Shown: positions 58,478 through 64,000 of the stretch, piece by piece | How the letters are laid out: every line of letters begins with the position of its first letter | How positions within the stretch are numbered: position 1 is the first letter of the stretch | Assembly: GCF_020379485.1 (NCBI RefSeq) | Contig: NC_063446.1 | Location: forward strand, 15,932,471-15,996,470 | Direction of reading: 5' to 3' | Origin: Brassica napus | Taxonomy: Eukaryota > Streptophyta > Magnoliopsida > Brassicales > Brassicaceae | Length of the DNA: 64,000 nt | The notes under the pieces: model-generated | What the model saw: the letters and a program-made list of their open reading frames with translations, nothing else | Databases searched by the model: none | Told to the model about the DNA's origin: nothing | Made by a program: the position numbers and the translations under genes

Positions 58478-59174
58478 TAGGCCTAGGCACGGATCAGATA
58501 TCCGGGTTTTTGAAGATATTTGTGATTTGCTTCGTATGTCACGGATATCTAATTTTTCGATTTGCTTTGCTTCGAAAAAATACGGATATTCAGAAAAACG
58601 GATATCCGGAAAATAAATGGATATTTGCGGATATTTACGAATACTTACGGATATCTCATATGTTTTGATTAAAACAAATAATCTTAAAAATTTTAATACA
58701 AATTTTGTTTTGTAAAATATTTTTTTTGCTTGATATATATGATAAAAATTAAAAGAAGTAGTGAATCTATATATTTTGTAAATTTTTTTGAACTTAGTTA
58801 ACAATTATAATAACACAAAACTGAAGAAAAAAATCTAATTATCATAAATTTATTCTCTTCCTTTTATGTAATACTTTTATATAAGTAATAATGTGAATAG
58901 AATTTATTAAATCATATGTTAGAATAATAATTATATAATTTTATACATTAAAAACTTTAAATATAATCAAGATATACATATATTTATATATTGCCGGATC
59001 GGATCGAATATCCGCTTCTAAAATTTTTAATATTGTGATTTGCTTCGATTTTATCGGATATTGATTTTTAGTATTTGATTTGATTTGAAAGTTTACGGAT
59101 ATCCAGAATTTTCGGATCAAATTGAAATGAATAACGAATCGAATCAAATTTAACAGATAAAATGTCCAGCCCTA
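58478..59174. mobile_element. hAT-like element inserted at the Helitron 3' end
   Basis: The left end TAGGCCTAGGCACGGATC and right end GTCCAGCCCTA are imperfect inverted repeats of the TAGG--TGG-CA type. The flanks GGCCCTAG (58470-58477) and AGCCCTAA (59175-59182) match at 6 of 8 positions, a worn 8-bp duplication. The left arm has CGGATATC words and the right arm inverted ATATCCG words. No transposase coding. Confidence 0.65.
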
Positions 59175-59183
59175 AGCCCTAAT

Positions 59184-60212
59184 AAAATATACTATATTGT
59201 AATTGATATTTCTAGATTATCAATAACACCATCAGTTTTGGAATTGTAAATAATTAATTTAAATTGATTTTAAATGCATTGACAGAATCTGTAAATAAAA
59301 ATAATTACAAAAAATACTTAATTTATTGTAAATGCAATGGTTAAATGTGTAAATAAAGGAAGTACTAAAAAATATTTCACACATCTAAAATATATAACAT
59401 TAATCATGAAAAACGAATATAAAGGAAGTACTAAAAATTATTTCACACATCTAAAGTCAATGTTTTCAAACAATTTTCATTTATAGTGTTATTCATGTTT
59501 TTAAACAATACCAAAAAATATTTCACACATCTAAAATATATAACAGTATTCATGAAAAACGAATATCATTTTATAAAAACGTAAAAATTAATATCCGCGC
59601 AGGCGCACAGTCAAACTCTCGTATAAGTTTAAGTATCAAACACTGTCGATGTTTATTATTAATAGTTTGATGTGTATTGTTAATAATCCACCAACTAAGT
59701 TTTAATTACGTTTCGTTTGATGTTCTGATACATGATATAATATGTAGTTCATAATTATATTTTCAACACATCATCCTCATACAACATGGGTTTACTTTAT
59801 TTATCACTTAAATAACTACTATGCTTATAATTTTTATTACATAGTAAAACATTAAATAAGATCAACATAAACGATTTGACCAAAATAGTCGATACTCCTT
59901 TGATTTTGATTTGTAAACAAAAATCATAACAAAATTTTGAAACTGTAACAACCTTATTTTATTTTATTTTTAAATAATAATATTGCATTATAATAGGGGT
60001 TAAAAATCTACCAATTATAAATATATTTTATATAGTATGAGTAACAAAAACTCAAAATTTAAAAATAACTTACCTACAACATTATTCAAATAGATCATGT
60101 ACACAAAATATAAGTTATTAAAATATATAAATTCTGTAAAGTTTAATTGAATATTTTTTGGTCAACTAAATAATAATCTCGTGCTTTAAAAACGCGGATC
60201 AAAATCTAGTGT
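59184..60212. mobile_element. Further Helitron-derived sequence with two 3' ends
   Basis: CCGCGCAGGCGCACAGTCAAACTCTCGT near 59599-59626 and AAACGCGGATCAAAATCTAGT ending at 60211 both resemble Helitron 3' termini. The second has the exact ATCAAAATCTAGT end of the 23-kb type. The direct repeat AAAGGAAGTACTAAAAA at 59357 and 59422, and repeated TATTTCACACATCTAAA words, lie between. Their 5' ends are not identified. Confidence 0.5.
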
Positions 60213-60770
60213 TTATTTTATAAAAAAGAGCAATTATGGAATCGCAAGAAGAAGATATGTATATATAGAGTATATATACGTCTTCACAGCCGATTTTTTT
60301 TGTTAACTGTCTATCTATCTATATGTATAAATCAAGTTTATTCGGAATTATTTTCTTTACGATCATGTTTGATTTACGTGAAAAAATAATATGCATTTAG
60401 TACTATTCCCTTTTGCTAGTAAGTCTACACATGAATTTATGCTTCTGAAAATATAGATCAAATTTACGTTTTCAAAATTATCATGTAAAGTACAAAACAC
60501 ATCGATCTGATTTATAGTTATATCCACTAAATATGAATAGTGAGTCTCAATTAATGTTTTGATCCGCGCTTTCAAAACGTGGAATTAAGTTTTTAGAAAA
60601 TATGATTTTTATTTTTATTTTATGAAAACTATAGTTGCATTTGAAAAAAAAAATTCTAACATTAAACAAAAAGATATTAGAGATGAATCCGGAAATGATG
60701 TTTGTGAAAAATGTTTATGCGTGAATGAATGTTGTGGATATATGCTATTTTGATTTGACCTAAAGCTGAT
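60213..60770. other. AT-rich relic DNA
   Basis: GATCCGCGCTTTCAAAACGTGG near 60560 may be a Helitron end in reverse orientation. No gene. Confidence 0.4.
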
Positions 60771-60775
60771 TGGGG

Positions 60776-61390
60776 TAGGCATTTGGGTATCCATTCAGGT
60801 TCTGTTCGGATTTCTGGGGTTAAATAGTTTTAATCTTATTCGGGTATTTATAAATTTTGGTTTGGTTTTGGTTCGGATCTTTGGGGGTTCGGTTCGAGTT
60901 CGGATGATCCATTTAAATTACTTTTAAAATTTGAAAATCATATATACTCTAAATTTCTCAAAATCTAAAAGTAAAAATATTAAATACATAAACTTCACAT
61001 AAAATTTTGTCTGGCTTGAAAATTTGTATGGAGAATCATTACATATTTTAAGTAATATTGGTCTTTTGACTATTGTATAACAATTTTAGATATTTTTCTT
61101 TTGACTGTTAGTATATATATTTTAAATATTTTGTACAATTTCACAATATCTTTTATTTTTTTATTTATTTTTGGATATTAACTCTAAAAATAACTAATAT
61201 ATTTAAGAATATAAATATGATTCAGATATATCCGGATACCCAAAATATCTTGGTTCAGATCAAGTCTGGTTTTGGTTTTCTAAATACTAAATTTTGTACC
61301 CATTCAGATATTTAAATAATTTCGGTTCGGGTTTGGTACTACTTTTTCGGATCGGATTCGGTTCGTTTCTTCGGATTCAGGTATACAGAT
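60776..61390. mobile_element. hAT-like element relic
   Basis: TAGGCATTTGGGTATCC at the left resembles the TAGG end of the other elements. GGTTCGG and TTCGGAT words are dense at 60800-60910 and 61320-61385 around an AT-rich middle. The right terminus and duplication are not recognisable. Confidence 0.45.
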
Positions 61391-62152
61391 TTGTTTAACT
61401 ATATATTGTGTATACTCTTATTAAAGTTATAATACTTTAGTTTGTTACCATTTTGTTCGGATGAATATACCAAAGTTATTTAGCATCATATATTACGAAT
61501 TTGCTAAAGATTTTTTTTCCCCTATATTGCTATTTGATTACACCATTAATTATGATTTTTTCATGTCAAAGTGATTTTTCATAATGGTATAAATATATGG
61601 CACATTATCGACCTATGGTTCATGATATAAATTTTTGTATATGATAATACTACAAAACTATGGTGTATCATTGTTAGTCAAATTATAGAGGATAGGTAAC
61701 AAATTATTAAGTGGTATTTGTGTCGTTTAAGTTAGGAAACAAATGCCTAAACATTTATTAAGTGGAATATTCGTTTTAAAATAATAATTATTATTGATAT
61801 TAAATAAAGAAGCACTTCTGTAAATACTTTGAAAGTTCAAAGAGATGTAAAAAAAAAAAACTGTTGTTTTAATTGTATTGGAATTTACATATCTTTCGCA
61901 CCAGAAACTAGAAAAATATACATTTAAATTTTTAATAGTAATTGTGGACTAAGAGATTTAGTTAAGAGACGGTAGTATTTAATTTATTCCAATACTAGTC
62001 TCTTAAAGAGTTCTTACGAATTAAAAATTAATAAATTTTGTTTATAAAAAATAATTATTTTTTAAATAAAACATAGTAAAAGATAACATTTTAAATATTG
62101 ATTTTAAAGATTAGTACAATAAACAAGAATAATTTAAAATAAGCATCACAAC
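61391..62152. other. AT-rich intergenic DNA, 3' flank of the transposase
   Basis: An inverted pair around 61945-62000 (CTAAGAGATTTAGTTAAGAGAC and GTCTCTTAAAGAG) might mark a Harbinger-type terminus. Otherwise nothing. Confidence 0.35.
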
Positions 62153-63457
62153 TCAGTTGTTGTCTTGATCATGTCCAATTTTTTGCCATATATGTTTAAC
62201 CAAATCATTTTTCAGTTGTAGATGCATTTGTCTATCACAAATTCTTCTTCGACCATCCATCATATTGGCGATATTTGTAAGGATATATGTAGAATACGTG
62301 AGATCGACATGTGAACTTCCGTTGTCTTCTGCTTCTTGGAACTCAAAAACGTCAAATTGAGTGCATATATCCCGTTCGTCTTCTACTATCATATTATGGA
62401 GTATGATATAAGCTCTCATAATCTTTCCAATTTTGACTTTATCCCAAAAAAGTGCTGGATTTTTAATAATGGCAAAGCGAGCTTGGAGGACTCCAAAAGC
62501 ACGGTCGACATCTTTTCGGACAACTTCTTGGCATTGAGCAAATAAAACTGCTTTCGGGCCTTGTGGCAATGGAATTGATTGGATAAAAGTTGCCCATTTC
62601 GGATAAATACCATCGGTAAGATAGTAAGCCAAATGATGCTTTCTTCCATTGACAGAGTATGTGATTAGCGGAGCCTGACCATTTATTATGTCATCAAAAA
62701 CAGGTAAGCGATCAAGAACATTGATATCATTTAAGGTATCTGGGGGTCCAAAAACCGCATGCCATATCCAGAGATCATATGAAGCAACCGCCTCTAAAAC
62801 GATTGTTGGTTTACCCGAACCCCGAGAATATTGCCCTTTCCAAGCGGTGGAACAATTCTTCCACTCCCAATGTATACAATTGATGCTTCCTATCATCCCG
62901 GGAAATCCACGATACTCACCAATATCAAGTAGACGTTGAAGATCAGCAGGTGTTGGTCTTCGTAGGTACTCTTCGCCGAATAAAGAAATTATTCCGTCCA
63001 CAAAATTTTCCAAACATGATAGAGTAGTAGATGCACCGAGTCGGAGGTATTCGTCGACCGCATCAGCCGCATTACCATATGCCAAGACACGAATGACTGA
63101 TGTACTCTTTTGATATGGAGAGAGACTACGCCTGCCGAGAGCATCCCTCTTTTGTTGAAAGAATTGAACTTCATTGGAGAGACGATTAACAATCGCTTGT
63201 TCATTCGAAAGCGTTGTCGGAATAGATTGTGAGGATATGTTGGGGTTTAGCTGAAATAATCATTCCATAAACGCAAATTGCCGTCTTCACGATTTCTTTT
63301 GATATAAATTCTTTTTTTTCTTTTTTTTGCTCGCTTTTTCTTGATCACCATAATCAATGGCAAAATTCTCCAACATTTGATCAAAATGTTGATCAAAATA
63401 TTGATCAAAAGTATCATCAATTGATTCATCAAATGTGTTATGAGATGACGATGCCAT
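62153..63457 (-). pseudogene. PIF/Harbinger transposase (HARBI1-like), disrupted
   Basis: The main frame (62153-63085 and open upstream to about 63190) encodes LAYGNAADAVDEYLRLGAST, RPTPADLQRLLDIGEYRGFP, GMIGSINCIHWEWKN, YYLTDGIYPKWATFIQSIPL and DVDRAFGVLQARFAI. This is the DDE_Tnp_4 transposase/nuclease family. The likely start is at 63457 (MASSSHNTFDESIDD), followed by a Lys-rich tract; frameshifts near 63330, 63245 and 63190 break it. Two of three catalytic acids are changed: SIDC to SINC (first Asp to Asn) and VERAF to VDRAF (Glu to Asp); only the Asp of LTDG remains. A mobile element in Brassica would need an intact copy elsewhere to move it. Confidence 0.93.
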
Positions 63458-63699
63458 TTTTGATAATTGTTTTGGTGAGCATGAGAGAATAGGAGTTGGT
63501 TTGGTGAGAAAGAGTTTGTTTGGTGAGAACGAGAGAACCAGTTTGTTTGATGAGAAAGAGAGAACGAGTTGGTTTTTGTTTCTTTGGGATCTTGGTTTGG
63601 TGAGTTTGTGTTTCTTTGGTGAGAATCAGAGACGCTTGGTTTGTGATCTTTGTGAGAATCAGAGACAGAGAGATTGTGAGAATCAGAGACAAGAGAGTT

Positions 63700-64000
63700 T
63701 GTGAGTTTGTGAATAAAACTTAAACCCAACATTACATAATATAAAGTCTGATACAAGACCCGTGACACAAGTACTACAAGTTACAACATTACATAATAAA
63801 ACTAAAACTACAAGTTACAACATTACCAAAGTCTTATACAAGACCCGTGACACAAACAACAAAACGCACAAGTACTACAAGTCTGATACAACACTCCGTG
63901 ACACAAACAACACAAGACCGACAGGAGATACCAAGACACGTGACACAAGAATCCAAGATCACAAGACCATAGACACTCCGTGATACTTCCACTCCCAATG
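63700..64000. repeat. Short dispersed repeats upstream of the Harbinger pseudogene
   Basis: The words ACCCGTGACACAA (63759, 63844), ACTCCGTGACACAA (63893) and ACAAGTACTACAAGT (63767, 63868), with related ACTCCGTGATAC and CTACAAGTTACAACATTAC pairs, recur irregularly to the window edge. They probably belong to the element's 5' region. The last bases, TTCCACTCCCAATG, repeat the word found inside the transposase at 62859-62872, so the window may end in a second copy. Confidence 0.6.

Larger units (their letters stand above)
56470..58478 (+). mobile_element. Helitron (about 2.0 kb) with captured gene fragments and a minisatellite
   Basis: The 5' end TCTCTTATTATAAAAGAGTG begins with TC after an A and resembles Brassica Helitron 5' ends. 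The 3' end has GCGCGAAGCGC, a compact GC hairpin (about 58454-58464), then GGGTCGGCCCTAGT, a CTAGT terminus. Inside are pieces of a trihelix gene (56714-57260) and three and a bit copies of a 77-bp repeat (58056-58305). No Rep/helicase. A hAT-like element sits at the 3' terminus, so the last bases are uncertain. Confidence 0.68.

Noticed and set aside
58344..58804. Two opposite-strand frames around 58.4-58.8 kb
   Set aside because: They span the Helitron/hAT junction and the CGGATATC repeats; no domain.

Overview
This is plant nuclear DNA, almost certainly from Brassica or a close relative in the Brassicaceae. The single-copy genes are near-identical to Arabidopsis proteins and lie in the same order as one segment of A. 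thaliana chromosome 2 (about At2g46370 to At2g46505): JAR1, a small unknown gene, SDH8, WRKY46, CPC, an OXA1-like gene, a small unknown gene, PI4K gamma 4 and SDH4. Genes are short and intron-containing. The spaces between them are long, AT-rich and full of transposon remains, as in Brassica.

Layout. 1-2.1 kb: two minus-strand pseudogenes (QUL-type putative methyltransferase, methionine aminopeptidase 2). 2.1-8.6 kb: AT-rich DNA with small inverted-repeat elements. 8.7-11.8 kb: JAR1 (+). 13.9-15.4 kb: a small conserved gene (+) and SDH8 (-). 16-20 kb: remains of a RING-H2 gene, a fructose-1,6-bisphosphatase and one gene I could not identify (all -). 20.4-21.4 kb: WRKY46 (-). 23.2-28.3 kb: a Helitron and other relics. 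28.4-33.5 kb: a Ty3/gypsy LTR retrotransposon with both LTRs, primer-binding site and broken gag-pol. 34.9-35.6 kb: CPC (-). 36.7-42.8 kb: a Helitron with a 460-bp tandem duplication, a hAT-like element and a 5'-truncated LINE flanked by a 17-bp target-site duplication. 43.2-45.2 kb: OXA1-like gene (+). 45.4-49 kb: gene fragments, a SINE-like repeat and a hAT-like element with a perfect 8-bp target-site duplication. 49.7-55.4 kb: small gene (+), a doubtful locus, PI4K gamma 4 (-), SDH4 (-). 55.5-64 kb: a dense transposon zone with a LINE end, a Helitron carrying trihelix gene fragments and a 77-bp minisatellite, two hAT-like elements, further Helitron ends and a Harbinger transposase pseudogene.

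Function. The living genes do not form a pathway. Three of them (SDH8, SDH4, OXA1-like) act in the inner mitochondrial membrane, and their upstream regions share TGGGCY (site II) promoter words. JAR1 conjugates jasmonate to isoleucine, WRKY46 is a stress-response transcription factor, CPC is a root-hair and trichome patterning repressor, and PI4K gamma 4 is a ubiquitin-like-domain kinase. I found no wholly new biological system. The most notable structures are the Helitron with captured gene pieces and a hAT-like element at its end, the family of CGGATATCC-rich hAT-like elements, and the LINE insertion beside the OXA1-like promoter.
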